This document shows, one piece after another, positions 37,101-48,020 of a DNA stretch of 64,000 nt. The DNA is from Sclerodactyla briareus (lineage: Eukaryota; Echinodermata; Holothuroidea; Dendrochirotida; Sclerodactylidae), in NCBI GenBank assembly GCA_026419785.1, contig JAODTK010005640.1, forward strand, positions 124,001 through 188,000, written 5' to 3'. Under the pieces are notes generated by a model, which worked only from the letters and a program-made list of their open reading frames with translations, ran no database searches and was not told where the DNA came from. Every line of letters begins with the position of its first letter. Positions within the stretch are counted from its first letter, which is position 1. Made by a program: the position numbers and the translations under genes.

Positions 37101-38165
37101 GACTAGAGAGCTGCCGGAGGCAGGGATAGCGCTACAAGGGGTTTAGACACCTTTTTTAGGACCCCTCAATTGTTGTAGCCCACTTGAATAAGAGGGTACA
37201 CACATTTTCGTGACACATTGTTTTGTAACTTCATGCGCGACTGACCCCAGAATTGTTTAAGTGCTAACCATGCTAGAGGAGCAGCCACTCCCAAATGTCC
37301 AAAAGTTGAGCAATTATACTACAAGTCTGGAGTTGCACAAAAATGCACCCCCCTCCCCTGAGAGAAGCGGACCCATATGGCCATGTATTGATTGAATCAT
37401 GGGGTGTGTGTCTGTCCGTGTCAACAAGTACCGCTTCCTGTGCCTCCCAGAGGTAAGCATATTGCACAGCAGCAAACCAAACTAATCGACACCATTTGAT
37501 CCCATTATCGCATTCTGCTGACTAGTTCATCTTGTAGCGATTTAGCAGAAACTTTCAGAGAAGGCCATTCCAGAGAAAAAGAACACAATGAGCTGCTCCT
37601 TCTGCCAGGCTGAGATTTGGAAAGATTTTGCCCGTCATCCATACAGCCGATCATCCTGACATAGTCCTCTCAACGTCCTCTTCACATTGCTCTCTCCCAA
37701 CCAAGCTGTCTTGTCTTCTCCCAACCAGCGTGGTATAGCTAGACTGGCTTGGGCGTTCTTCCCTCGACATGATCGTTCATATCAGTGGGACTCTCAGGAC
37801 AGTATGATGGCAACGTAGTGAACGGGATCCAACAGCCTGGTGAGAGATTTGTCTGCAGGAAGATAGACATACAGTCTTGATAGAAGTCATAACCCTTGGT
37901 TTTTGCATAACTCCTATAAAAGGGAGGGAATGATGAGGGTGTTTCTAGACAACCCGGATCATGAGCCGACCGCACATTAAATACTGCAACAGAGAGTCCT
38001 TGCTTTGGGCAATTTCTAATTTATATTAGAGAATGAAGTGTACAAGTTTTTTTTTAAACTACGGACAGTTACAAATGTTGTTGTAATACTTTTTATTGCT
38101 TTAAAAGTTCCCATGGAAGAACTGAACTATTTCTCCTGAAGGCAGGGGGATAGGAGGGGGGGGGG
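34135..38165. other. No supported gene
   Basis: Mostly unique-looking AT-rich sequence downstream of the zinc-finger gene. An imperfect hairpin lies at 35714-35762 (TTGGTTCGTTGCGAC with GTCGCAACCAA). A T14 run is at 36174-36187. No open frame has recognisable content. Confidence 0.45.
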
Positions 38166-38760
38166 GGCTTGGGGTGACTTACTCCTGAATACAGCATCGT
38201 TAGTGAGGACATGAACACTGCTGGAGTGGTTCTGGGGGAGCGCTGCTATCCTCTGAAGGCAGCCCTGTGCAAAGATTAGGGGTGACGGGGTCTTGGGGAA
38301 GAGGTGGTGCGGGATTCGTTTCATCATCCGTTTCTCCACCACTCCTGAATACAGCATCGTTAGTGAGGACATGAACACTGCTGGAGTGGTTCTGGGGCAG
38401 CGCTGCTTTCCTCTGAAGGCAGCCCTGTTCATAGATGGTGGGGGGTGGGGGGGTTAAAAAACCTTTTCCCCCCCCCTTTGGTCTTGGGGGGAGGGTACTG
38501 GGGTGACTTACTCCTGAATACAGCATCGTTAGTGAGGACATGAACACTGCTGGAGTGGTTCTGGGGCAGCGCTGCTTTCCTCTGAAGGCAGCCCTGTTCA
38601 TAGATGGGGGGGGGTCTTGGGGGGAGGGTACTGGGGTGACTTACTCCTGAATACAGCATCGTTAGTGAGGACATGAACACTGCTGGAGTGGTGCTGGGGT
38701 AGCGCTGCTTTCCTCTGGAGCTGGAGGGTCCTCAGGAAGCCAGGGTTCCACATCTTGCTC
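38166..38760 (-). repeat. Tandem array of four exon-like ~85-bp units with G-rich spacers
   Basis: A nearly identical segment recurs at 38181, 38341, 38510 and 38643 (spacing 160, 169, 133). On the minus strand three downstream-type units begin after GAACAG or GCACAG and three of four end in CAGGA|GTAAGTCACCCC, a good splice donor. The unit reads GCLQRKAALPQNHSSSVHVL in one frame and SEESSAAPEPLQQCSCPH before a stop in another. The first unit is joined upstream to a coding-like EQDVEPWLPEDPPAPEES. This may be a duplicated exon of an unknown minus-strand gene, or a minisatellite containing such an exon. Confidence 0.6.
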
Positions 38761-39229
38761 ACTGTGATTGGTCAAACGGCTGAGGGTCCTCTATGTGCCA
38801 AGGTTTAGTAGTACTGTGGGGAAGAAAGGGGCCTGAAGAGTTGAGCTCCAGTCTTTTTGTGGTCATTCCTACGATACTCAATGACACATCACACCAATGC
38901 TGTAACTAGTCATGACTCGAAAGCTACTACTCTTCATCTTCTCTGAATGAAGTTCAGGAAGAGACTTGATTTCTACGGGTTCAAGAGTCCATAAGGCACT
39001 AGGACCTTGTGTTGTATTGATTATGGAGTCGCACAGGCCATAAGTCGCCTCTTCTCGACTAGTGAGTGCTCAGATGATATCGAGGCAGGGGTGTAAAACA
39101 TTTCCACCTTCTCTGGGACCCTGGGGAGGGGGGAAAATTCATGTCCAGCGTGACTGCTCACAGCAGACTGACATACTGAAGTGGCGCAAATTGCGATCCC
39201 GAAACCAGCCCCAGAAACCAATGGCGAAA
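38761..39229. other. No feature seen
   Basis: No domain, repeat or exon signal pair was recognised. Confidence 0.4.
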
Positions 39230-39405
39230 ATCCACTGCATTACAGCAGAACCATGAAGTGAAAGACCTCGCCCTTTGCAACGGCAAGCACAACCACCTGG
39301 AATTGCTGGGATTTGAACTGGGATTGTTTTTCGTATGCAAAGAAGTCACGGATAACGCCCCCTGTGCCATTCTGCTTTAGCTGATCACTCTGGCATATAT
39401 TGTGA
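39230..39405 (-). mobile_element. Possible tRNA-derived SINE
   Basis: On the minus strand GGGCGTTATCCGTGACTTC followed by GCATACG and CCCAGTTCAAATCCC resembles the D stem, anticodon arm and T arm (B box GTTCAAATCC) of a tRNA of the Val type. The A-box part is weak. It is not an intact tRNA gene. Confidence 0.4.
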
Positions 39406-40389
39406 GTGTGGGTCACACTCTCTTGTCGGCAGGATTTCTCCGAACCAGTAGATTCATTCCATGAAGTTTGTTTTGTGTTATCGGGTTGTTGATCACATCG
39501 ATTGACTGTCAGCATGGAAGTCACTGGATTTCAAGTAGAGTAAAGCTTAGTCTAAGTTTATGATTTTCATTGTAATTATCTTGTTAGCAATATGGACAAA
39601 CCATATATCCAGCTATGTGATGTGGTTTGGCACAGGTACAGGATATGGAAGATGAAATGATTAGGTTTTCAGCATAAAATAAGCCGATTGAGTCGTCTAG
39701 TCGCAACGTTTGTCAGATTTCCACAAAACTTGGCGACTGTGGGCTACCTTCAATCTGAGTAATTCACATGTTAAGTGATGGTCTTTGAGGTAATTTATGT
39801 AAACTTTCCGAAATTTGTTGAATTTCTATGACACGGTTTCCAACACTTCCTACTCTGTTGGAAGTGTCTAAATAATGGGTTTGTACAGGACAAGCTGCAC
39901 AGATCAACTGTTGAATCGGTTTTTTTTTTTCTTCAGTGGCTTGCAGTGTGACCGAAACAGTGGTGTCGACAGAGCCTAAATGGAAAACCTCCTAATCAGA
40001 TCTTACCATTTGAATTTCAACACTGGTATAAAATAATCCTTCACTTGTGTGATGCTGAATAGATGCCACACGCCGCCCTTGCCAAAACTGGCTGTTTATG
40101 CCCAAAACTGATCGGTAAGACACTTTCGTTAAAACCCTGAAGAAGTTGACAAAATCATATCGCCGAATAGGAAGGGGTGAGAAGAAACTCATACCTTAGC
40201 TTCATATTAAATGTGATACTTTTTTTTAACAATTCTTGTCATTAATATCAGAGGGATGCGCTTCGGCCCTACCTGTTTTTGATATTCCAGGTAAAAACAA
40301 CTAACCCAGTCTCGAAAACCTGTGGTGTGTCACTGAAAGGGAAGAGTAATGTTGTTAGCAATGGTTCAACAGTGGCCTGGGTTTTCATT

Positions 40390-40690
40390 TTATCTACTCT
40401 CAGGGTTCCTGCAGATTCTGGGCAATCAATCTCCATGACTTGGCCATGACTTTCATGACCAAAATGGATTTTCATTACCTTCTCTATTACATCTTGCACA
40501 GCGGTTTCAGTTGAACATCTAAAAGAGCCGAGCAACAACATTAAACAGCATGAAAAAGTAACACATCACTCCATGCAATTTGCCATGACTTTTCCATGCT
40601 CAACAACTTTTCACTGAATTTCAAAACTTCTCCAGGCCTGGATTTTAATTGATGAAATTCCATTGACTTTTCCAGGTTTCCATACCGTGG
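40390..40690 (-). repeat. Dispersed repeat, copy 2 (inverted relative to copy 1)
   Basis: The reverse complement matches 33.63-33.86 kb (TAGAGAAGGTAATG, CATTTTGGTCATGAAAG, GGAGATTGATTGCCC, TGCAGGAACCCTG). It is extended at 40560-40690 by GTCATGGAAAAGTCAATGG-like words. Confidence 0.7.
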
Positions 40691-41126
40691 GACCCTGTAC
40701 TCTTTTCATTCATCACAAATCACATTCACGGGCGACTCATGATTGTCACCAATGTAGGGCAAAAAGGCAACCCATGCCCAAGAAGACTAAGGATGAAGAG
40801 AGATCCCAGCTTATTGCTCTTCTCTTACTTTTGATCAGCTGGAGGATAAAAGTAGAAGACTACACATAATATGGGGAAGCATATTCCAGACGGAGGTGTA
40901 ACGTTCAGGTGTGAAGACCGATGGAGGTGCAGAGAAAGAGTGGAAAGATGGAGAGGACCAAGTAGGGTGAGAAACCTCAAGCAAAGGGAGAACCCGGCTC
41001 CTTGAAGTTCCGAGATCAAGCATGGCCAAAAGTATCGAGACAGAAAGTAAATACAGATCGATGATGGCATAGGCTGGAGAGTAGTAACAATATCAGATAC
41101 CGCATGGTATATATATATGTGTGTAG

Positions 41127-41182
41127 GGGCAGGGGGGGGTGGGGGGGGGGGGGGGGGGGTGGGGGGTGGGGGGGGGGGGGGA
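41127..41182 (+). repeat. Poly(G) low-complexity tract
   Basis: Nearly uninterrupted G with a few T and A residues. Tracts like this also occur at 38157-38167, 45110-45124, 46293-46350 and 50655-50700, and as poly(C) at 56854-56875 and 62909-62965. Some exact lengths are likely unreliable. Confidence 0.9.
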
Positions 41183-41417
41183 ACGGTCCTGATTTGGTGA
41201 TAATCATCCGAACATTAAATTTATATAAAATATTCTGTGCAAAAGGTCTGGAGAATACAACTTGGATACAAATTAGCAGTAAGGACAGTCAAAGGTTCCA
41301 GAGATTGGACTATAATGCGATGTAATACTGTGCAGTCAACGGGCGTATGGGTGAGTATGGGTATGGGGAGGGTGGTTGTTAACAAAATGAGGAGAGTTAA
41401 CGATGGATATGTACTGA

Positions 41418-41789
41418 TTGGACAGAGACAGAGTACCTAAAAGCCCCCAAAACGCAAATGGAAGTTGTGCACTATCCATTCTGTCTGTCGTGCCCACCTT
41501 CTCTGATCCGTCAGAATGCCCAGAGATGAAAGTACTGGTCCTGAACAACCATGTTCGCCAGGTGATGAAAGCAATTAAATCCTCACCCAAAGCGTCTCCG
41601 ATATGTCTCGAGATACGCAGGAATGAAACTAATGCTGACGACCATAGCCATGATGTATATATAACATTCTCCAGAATAATCCATTCAGTCTGCACGAAAA
41701 CCATCGAGCTCCTAGCGTACACACATCATTGCTCACTGCGAATCCATGAATACTGCGAGCCAGTTTCAATAAGGCACAAGACTGCTTAA
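41418..41789 (+). other. Unassigned open frame
   Basis: A 123-codon open frame in which the opposite strand is also largely open (41336-41722). The translation (CPEMKVLVLNNHVRQVMKAI and following) is not recognised, and there are no clear flanking splice sites. It could be an old coding fragment of a mobile element. Confidence 0.25.
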
Positions 41790-42059
41790 GCAATCCACAA
41801 TGTTTTTTTACGGTAGCATGAACTGAGACTTCTACATGGAGCACCCCTACTAACCTTGTGGGGATGATCGTCAAACTCGAAGATGTCCACAGATGTCTTG
41901 TTCTCTGGCCAGGACTCTTATGACCAGGCCTTCAGCAGGACATGTACAGATACTGGTTATGGACATACCTAGGTGTGGAAGGAATGAGGAGAATGAGCAG
42001 TGCGTATAAACCAAGTCCATCATGCTCATTGCACAAGATACAGAAGGGACAGGATTTTG

Positions 42060-42240
42060 TTACAGCACAAATATTAATATAACAATGATAATGATTAATA
42101 ATGTACCGTTTGCTTATATAGCGCTATACCGAAATACGTCTCAAAGCACTGAAGGCCAGTACCCCGGGGCAATGGGAATTGTTCGGCCAAGCACCAAGTT
42201 GCACAACTCGGCTATACGCTTCTGGCAACCGCCATGGGTG
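42060..42240 (+). repeat. Dispersed AATAAT..TTATATAGCGC repeat, copy 1
   Basis: The sequence AATAATGTACCGTTTGCTT, then ATATAGCGC and CGTCTCAAAGCACT, resembles the copy at 53.40-53.49 kb (AAT run, ACCACTTTATATAGC, CTCAAAGTG). It is typical of short interspersed elements abundant in marine invertebrates. Confidence 0.6.
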
Positions 42241-42297
42241 CCCCACAACATGTCCCTGGGGATATTTCATCACTCGATATATGATATGAATTCACCA

Positions 42298-42585
42298 CCC
42301 TTACTGGTTGTGAATCTGTGAACTACGAATACTTACCCCATATTGCACTTGCACCCCACCCGCGGCCATTGAAACCCATCTGGCAATTCTTTTACAGTTA
42401 GTCCGGGCTGGCACCCTATGTGCCTTCTTATTTTTTAGCAGAAGCGTCCAAGGGATTGAGGGGCGTAGGCCCGATCGAAGAAGGAGACGCCCGTGATGGC
42501 CCGGAAGTGGGGACGGTAGGAGGATGGGGACGTCCATTATGGGGGGAAGTATTCGTAGTCACAGATTCACAAACAGTAAGTTTTG
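42298..42585. repeat. Inverted repeat pair (~45-bp arms, ~190-bp centre)
   Basis: The left arm 42298-42345 (CTTACTGG..GTGAATCTGTG..ACTACGAATACTT) matches the reverse complement of 42530-42585 (CTTACTG..GTGAATCTGTGACTACGAATACTT) at roughly 85%. Each arm includes a donor-like ATGGGGTAAGTAT or AACAGTAAGT, so exon-like readings on both strands probably come from the repeat. Could be a MITE or two opposed repeat copies. Confidence 0.65.
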
Positions 42586-42609
42586 TGAAATCTATTTCAC
42601 TTACTCAAC

Positions 42610-43146
42610 TTACCCATATGAACTTGGCACCAGACTAGCACGGGCCACTTGGAGGCGGCGGGTCCATGCCGTCACGAACAGGGGGTTGTTGGTCCTGTTG
42701 AGATTCAGAGGCAGCCCTGTGCCGCTAGGCCCAGACTGTTGGAGAAGCAGCAATGAAAACGAACATCGTGTGGTAACCCCACCGACGCTCGGCATACGTC
42801 TCGCGAAGAAGCGTCGCTCGGGAGAACGAGGAGGGCCGCTCTCCAGGCTCGCATGCAACGGGGTAGTGCAAAAAAAAACATTGTGAACCCGAGCGAAACC
42901 TTGCTCAGAGATAGCGCTTGCGAGCTCTCTACCCAGATGAGAAAGCCTTCGAGCCGGAGAGAAAGCTGACTCATAGGCAGAAGAGTTTGAGTCGTTGACG
43001 AAACGAACTTCGTTTACACCCAGTACCAGTGCCGTGTCCGCACCGGACACCCACACCTGACGCTCCAACCGTGGATAGAATTCTACGGTGCATAAGTAAG
43101 CTCTCGCGTGTGAACCCGACCCACGACTGCCGTGGGGTCGACCCAC
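42610..43146 (-). CDS. Unassigned minus-strand open frame ending at a splice donor
   Basis: The frame is open for 178 codons on the minus strand, one of the longest in the window apart from repeats. It ends a few bases past a strong donor, CATATGG|GTAAGT (about 42615-42623). The C-terminal reading LPLNLNRTNNPLFVTAW has normal amino-acid composition. The upstream end runs into the GC-rich satellite island and no acceptor is obvious. The last ~45 bases resemble the end of the neighbouring inverted-repeat arm, so a repeat-derived frame is a real alternative. No function is inferred. Confidence 0.3.
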   Translation of the reverse strand: MGRPHGSRGSGSHARAYLCTVEFYPRLERQVWVSGADTALVLGVNEVRFVNDSNSSAYESAFSPARRLSHLGRELASAISEQGFARVHNVFFCTTPLHASLESGPPRSPERRFFARRMPSVGGVTTRCSFSLLLLQQSGPSGTGLPLNLNRTNNPLFVTAWTRRLQVARASLVPSSYG

Positions 43147-44130
43147 CGCCTCGAAGAGCTGACCTGGCTTCGGATGTAGAAAGAGTAGGTTGCGTCGGCT
43201 GCGACCGCAGCTTGGGATACCAATCTGGCCGCGGCGGGCCTAAAGGGTCGGATCACGGGTGAGCCCACCCACGGCTCGGGATAGTCGATCTGGCTCAGGA
43301 GGGCAGAACAGTCGGGCCCCTGCTCTGTAGAGTCCGGCGTCCCAATCCTCTTGCTCGTTAGGCTCGACCTCACACAGGATGGCAGGGGAGTCCGACTACG
43401 GCTATGGAGCTCAGGATGAACCATCCAGGGATGATTGCTCAAGGTGAGCCGGCGGAAGAGTGGACTCACGGCTCTTGAGAGTCGGCATGCTCGATCCTCG
43501 TTCGGTAAGCTGATTCAACCCAGGGCAGGAAGATTCTGACCACTGCTCTGGTCAGTCGGCAGGTCCGATCCTAGGCTCGGTAGAGCTGATCCCCCCCAGG
43601 AGGGCAGGAAAAGTCGGGCTCCGGCTTATGCAGCCCCGGATAAAGCGAACCACTGCAGCAGGGGAGCTGGCTTCGGATGGCGTGAAGGTTCGGTCTGCGG
43701 CTTCCAGAGAGACGGAAAAGTCGAACCGCGGCTCGGGAGGTTCGATCTGACTCAGGAGAGTCGGAGAAAGTGGGATGAGGCTCCGGAGGAGCCGGTAGGG
43801 CTAACCCTCCGCCCGGAAGAGCCCGTCTGGCCCAGGGCGGCTGATAGAGTCAGACCACGGACCTGGAAAACCGGGAATGCCCCCCCTGCGGCCGGGAATC
43901 CTCATCTAAACAGAGGCCGAAGAATCGACCACGCTCCGGAGGGTCGGAAGAGGTTCGACACCGGCGAGACGGCCGACGAGACGGTTCACGGCTCTGGAGA
44001 GCCTACCCACGGCTTCGGAGGGCCGACCCGGTTCGGAAGGCGGAAGGCGGCTCACGGCTCTGAAGGGCGGACCCGCTCTGGAGTCTCCAGTGAGACAATT
44101 CCGCGGCTGGGAACACGGACCGCCCCACCA
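43147..44130. repeat. GC-rich degenerate minisatellite
   Basis: Irregular repetition of words such as CGGCTCGGGA, GTCGATCTGGCTCAGGAGGGCAG, and TCTGGAGAG(T/C)C, with unit lengths near 50 bp. The copies differ by many small indels. Apparent open frames on both strands follow the repeat rather than a gene. Confidence 0.6.
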
Positions 44131-44189
44131 CCGTGGCAACTCCGCTGTCAGCGGGGTCCGGCCTAGCCCGGTCTATAACAGGGCCGGCT

Positions 44190-44745
44190 GTAGGGAGCAC
44201 GCTCCTCGGTAAAGCCGGTTTGCTCCCTAAAGGGCCGGACGGTTTCTGTCTCCTCAGCGAACAGGGCGGGTCGGTCGGCGAAACGTGCTACTTCCGGAAA
44301 AACGTGTCCGACGTGAAGTGATGACTGGGTTGAAGTAAGCCATGGGTCCACGGAGTAGACGCAGAGACGGCTGCCGAGGCACGGCTACCTCGGGGGTGAG
44401 CCGCTGCTCCGTAAACGGCCTTGTTCTGTCTCTCAGCGGAAGAGGGCGGGTCATCGAGCGAACGTGCTGGCTCGGGGAAAGCGCGTCCGACGTGAAGGTG
44501 ATGACTGCGTCGAAGTAGCCATTGGGTCCACGGAGTAAGACGGCAGAGACCGCTGCAGAGAGCACGGCTACCTCGGGGTAGCCGGTTGCTCCGAAACGGG
44601 CCGTATGGTTGTGTCTCTCAGCGGACAGGTCGAGTCAATCGAGCAACGTGCTGGTCTTCGGGGAAAGCGCGTGCGACGTGAAGTATAACTGCGCCACAGA
44701 AAGTTAATAGGGGTCCACGGAGTAGACGGCACAGGAGCGGGCGAG
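44190..44745 (+). repeat. Tandem repeat, three units of ~183 bp
   Basis: GGGTCCACGGAGTA recurs at 44345, 44525 and 44711. Each unit also carries CTCAGCG.ACAGG.CGGGTC, ACGTGCT, CGTG..CGACGTGAAG and GAGCACGGCTACCTCGG in constant order. The units differ largely by one-base gaps. Confidence 0.8.
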
Positions 44746-46530
44746 ATCTGACTCAGCAAGTAACGAGGACGTCGGCGAGACTGGCTCAGTCAAGTAGGGC
44801 CTAACAAGGCGAGACGTAGTCCGCCAGCCAAATTCTTCCGGCAATCCATGCCAGGCGTTTCCTGCGTTGAGTCCCCGCTATCTTCAGTAAGCCGTCTATG
44901 TAGGCGAGCCCCTAGAGCCTCGTCTACGGAGGTGATCGAGAGTGGGCCGGTAAAGAACCCGAGGGAAGGTAGCCACTCTAGTCTCTCCCACTGAAGCATA
45001 CGCTTGGAAGTCCGACCCTGACCGGAATAACTGCCCTGGTCCTCGACGGCAACGGCTTTATGTTCGCTAGTAGTGGGGAGCCTGTAACTCCCCTCCGGTG
45101 GCCCTCCCCCGGGGGGGGGGGGGGCAGGCTAGATGGAGTCCATTGCCCCTGCGAACACATTATTCTTCATCATCAGTGGCCTCCGCGATCCCGCTGATCT
45201 CCTCTTTGAGAGATCCACTCTAGCAGGGGTGGCGCTCCTTGGCGGCCGCAGCAAACCCCGCGCTGACCCGAGCGGCTTCCCTAGTCCAGGCCGGGAGCTT
45301 AGACGGTCCTGACGAAGACCTGTGGTGGAAGCTCCTCCCTAGTCGGCTGGTGCCTCCCTACCGAGGGACTTAATTTTTTTCAGTCCGCTAGCCGCACTTC
45401 TTCGAATATCTGCGAGGAGGCCCCGGCCCGCATGGATGGCTGACTGAAGGCAACTCTCACCGAACGGGCTGGTCACCAGGCCATGGCGATTCCGTGCGGC
45501 CTAGTCACCCGCTCTCAAGTCTGACAGACTGGCCAAGATAGGAGGCCATCCGACCAACGAACGCGATAGAGTCACTTTTGTATAGGCGACGCGTAGCGAA
45601 GTCGTCCCGAACGTAGTAACTATGTCCGAGAGGACCGAGACAGTCCTGGCGATGCTGGGACCTTAACCAACTTCTCAATCCGCCGAAAAAAAAGACGCCC
45701 GCGGGCTAAGCTCGCCCTAGGTTGATCGGGGATCAGAACGGCACCCTAACAAGGATGCAGTCCATCCGACCCCCGTAGGACTATGCCGGGCGTGGTAATA
45801 TCCTCTGGGCGGCGGGGGCTCCTTGGTGCGTGAGACACCCGGTTGCTGGCGTGCACTTGAGGTCGCAGTGCCTGACAAGAGAGACTCCCTGCGCATGAGC
45901 GGTGGGGTTTCGGATGGACTGACCTCATACCCCCGGAGACCTCCGAGAGATCTCGGTATCGTGGAGCGTCTTGTCGTCTCCTCCCCCTCTTGCCTGACCC
46001 AACCTGAAGTTTCCTGAGTGGGCCACCGCGGCCGAGGACCTCGCACCTACGAGTATGGCCGGAGGGAATCAAGAGCGTCAAGCCACGGGCCCCGGAACGT
46101 CGGCCTCTCTAAATCTTTGCTGAAAAGAGCCGGCGAAACTGGTCTGTACCATGGGGGAAGGGAGGTCGCCCCGCAGGGCCCGCGCATTGCTACATACCAA
46201 ATTGTAAACTGGATACTCTGCCTAGCCCTATCACGAATCCGAGGGCGAGGGAGACTTCCTGTGAAATGTGACGATGTAGGCTGTGCCTGCAGTGGGGGGG
46301 GGGGTGGGGAAAGGGAGGGGACGGGGGGGGGAGGGGGGGGAAGGGGGGGAGGCGAGGAAGGGGAGCAAAGGGCTTATGATACAGAATCACACTTTCCCCA
46401 ATTTAAATCCCTTGTATCCCTAGGAGCCATGTCTGATTCCTTAGCCGTTAAACCGGCCACCCGATCCGCATAGCCGCGGGACATAAAAATCCCGAAACCA
46501 ATACAACAGTCGATGTAGGTACCTGCCGGC
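44746..46530. other. GC-rich sequence without recognised gene or rRNA
   Basis: Continues the GC-rich island. No 18S, 5.8S or 28S signature words, no domain and no clear periodicity were found. A G-rich run with A spacing lies at 46293-46365. This could be spacer or satellite DNA, or coding sequence hidden by indels. Confidence 0.4.
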
Positions 46531-46925
46531 CGCTTGCGAGGTGTAACCCACCCCGATCGACCAAGGGGGGGCCGCCTTTGCTTGGGTGCTGCCCAACGAG
46601 CCGTTAGCTATGTGTCGGGACAAAAATCCCGGGGGGGGGGGGGTGCCGTCTCGAGGTGTAACGACAAACCAAGGGGGGCGCGGTGTTCGGGACCGGCTGG
46701 GCCGGGCCCCGAACCTAGCTTGTCGGCCCGAATCCGGCCCGTCCGAGGTGTAACTACACCCGTTCGTGCCCGGCCGGGCCGGCCCCGACCTCTCCTGTCG
46801 GGTCCTCCGGGCCGTCCCGAGTTGTAATCACACCCCGATCGGGCCCGCCGCGGGCCTGCCCGGCACCTCTCCATGTCGGGACCTCCGATGTCCGTCCCGA
46901 TCGTGTAACTACCACCGTTCCTAAC
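46531..46925 (+). repeat. GC-rich tandem repeat with GAGGTGTAAC motif
   Basis: GAGGTGTAAC or a close variant occurs near 46538, 46653, 46745, 46819 and 46898. Between them lie CCGATCG, GGCCGGGCC-like and TGTCGGG words. Spacing shortens from 115 to about 75 bp, so units have been lost or truncated. Confidence 0.7.
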
Positions 46926-47559
46926 GCCGAAGCAGGGGAGGAGCCGGGTGGCTTGGGCCGAACCTTCCCAGTCGGTCCTGGTACGGCAGCAATACGAACC
47001 ACTTGCGGCCGCCCCGCCTGGTCTGGGCCCAAACACAAAAAAAAAGACGGCGGTGGGCAGGTGCTTGGTCTGGACCAAAAGGGGGGGGGTCGGCGTACCT
47101 GGGTCCGTTATTGGGGAAGGGGGGGGGGTGGATTAAACGACACACACCAACTTATAAGCGAGAACTAACCGAGGCCGAGGGAGGGACGCAGCAGAGCCGG
47201 CCTCCTCGCGTGGCGTGTACATCGCACTCGGTCTGCGCCCCACTGGCTTTGTGGGTCTGCTGCAACCCAGGAGGCATCTATGCCATAAGTGGGGACTCAG
47301 CGGTTCTAAGCGAGCACCTGCCCACGGGCCCGAAGGGCCAATCTCTGGAACGTCCCTCTTCTTCGAGCGCCGCCTATCACTGGTCTTCTTTGCCGTCGTA
47401 GGTAATCTTCGTAGACAAGGCGGCGCCTCCCAGCCTTCCTCTGTCCCAGGTAGCGAATGGCCGAAGTCTGGTAGCCGACACACTTTCACCGTATCGAGGG
47501 AAGTCCCGCTAACGGAAATATCCGTCAGGAGTATACCTCCTCCCGAACGATATACAATA

Positions 47560-48020
47560 ACAATATCACAATAGGAATCACTTCCGACCTGATATGTGAT
47601 CTGTCATAATACGAGTTTATTGCATTATAAGATTATACAAAATACAAACATCAGCCTATAATGAACGGTATGAACCATAGTAATATCACAGGAATAGGAA
47701 TCCTTTCCGACGTGATAGCGATATGAATCATAATCCTAGTGATATTGCTGTATAAGACTATACCAATACCAATAATCGCCGGTAATAACAAAAACAAAAT
47801 CACCAATAGGAATCACTTCCGACATGATAATCGAAATGTCATAGTACGAGAGTATTGCATTATAAGAATATACAAAATACAAACCATCAGCCGAGAAATC
47901 CGACCGGTATACATAGCATATACAAGAGGAATCACTTCCGACAGTGAATATGCGAATGTCATAGCCGTAGTGTATTGCAGTATAAGACTATACACATACA
48001 AGTGCGAGGTCGGCCGGAAA
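47560..48020 (+). repeat. 118-bp satellite, four units
   Basis: AATCACTTCCGAC or a variant recurs at 47576, 47697, 47811 and 47930 (spacing about 118). Each unit continues with TGTCATA, GTATTGCA.TATAAGA.TATAC and ATACAAA. It directly follows the GC-rich island but is AT-rich. Confidence 0.8.

Noticed and set aside
42439-42576. Plus-strand exon between TTTTTTAG and AACA|GTAAGT
   Set aside because: The donor lies in the arm of an inverted repeat, so the exon appearance is probably repeat-derived.
43147-47170. rRNA gene cluster or spacer
   Set aside because: GC-rich and repetitive, but no 18S, 5.8S or 28S sequence was recognised, so spacer origin is unsupported.
46190-47500. Several 100-150 codon Gly/Pro/Arg-rich frames
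   Set aside because: Low-complexity GC-rich satellite with frames open on both strands and no domain.
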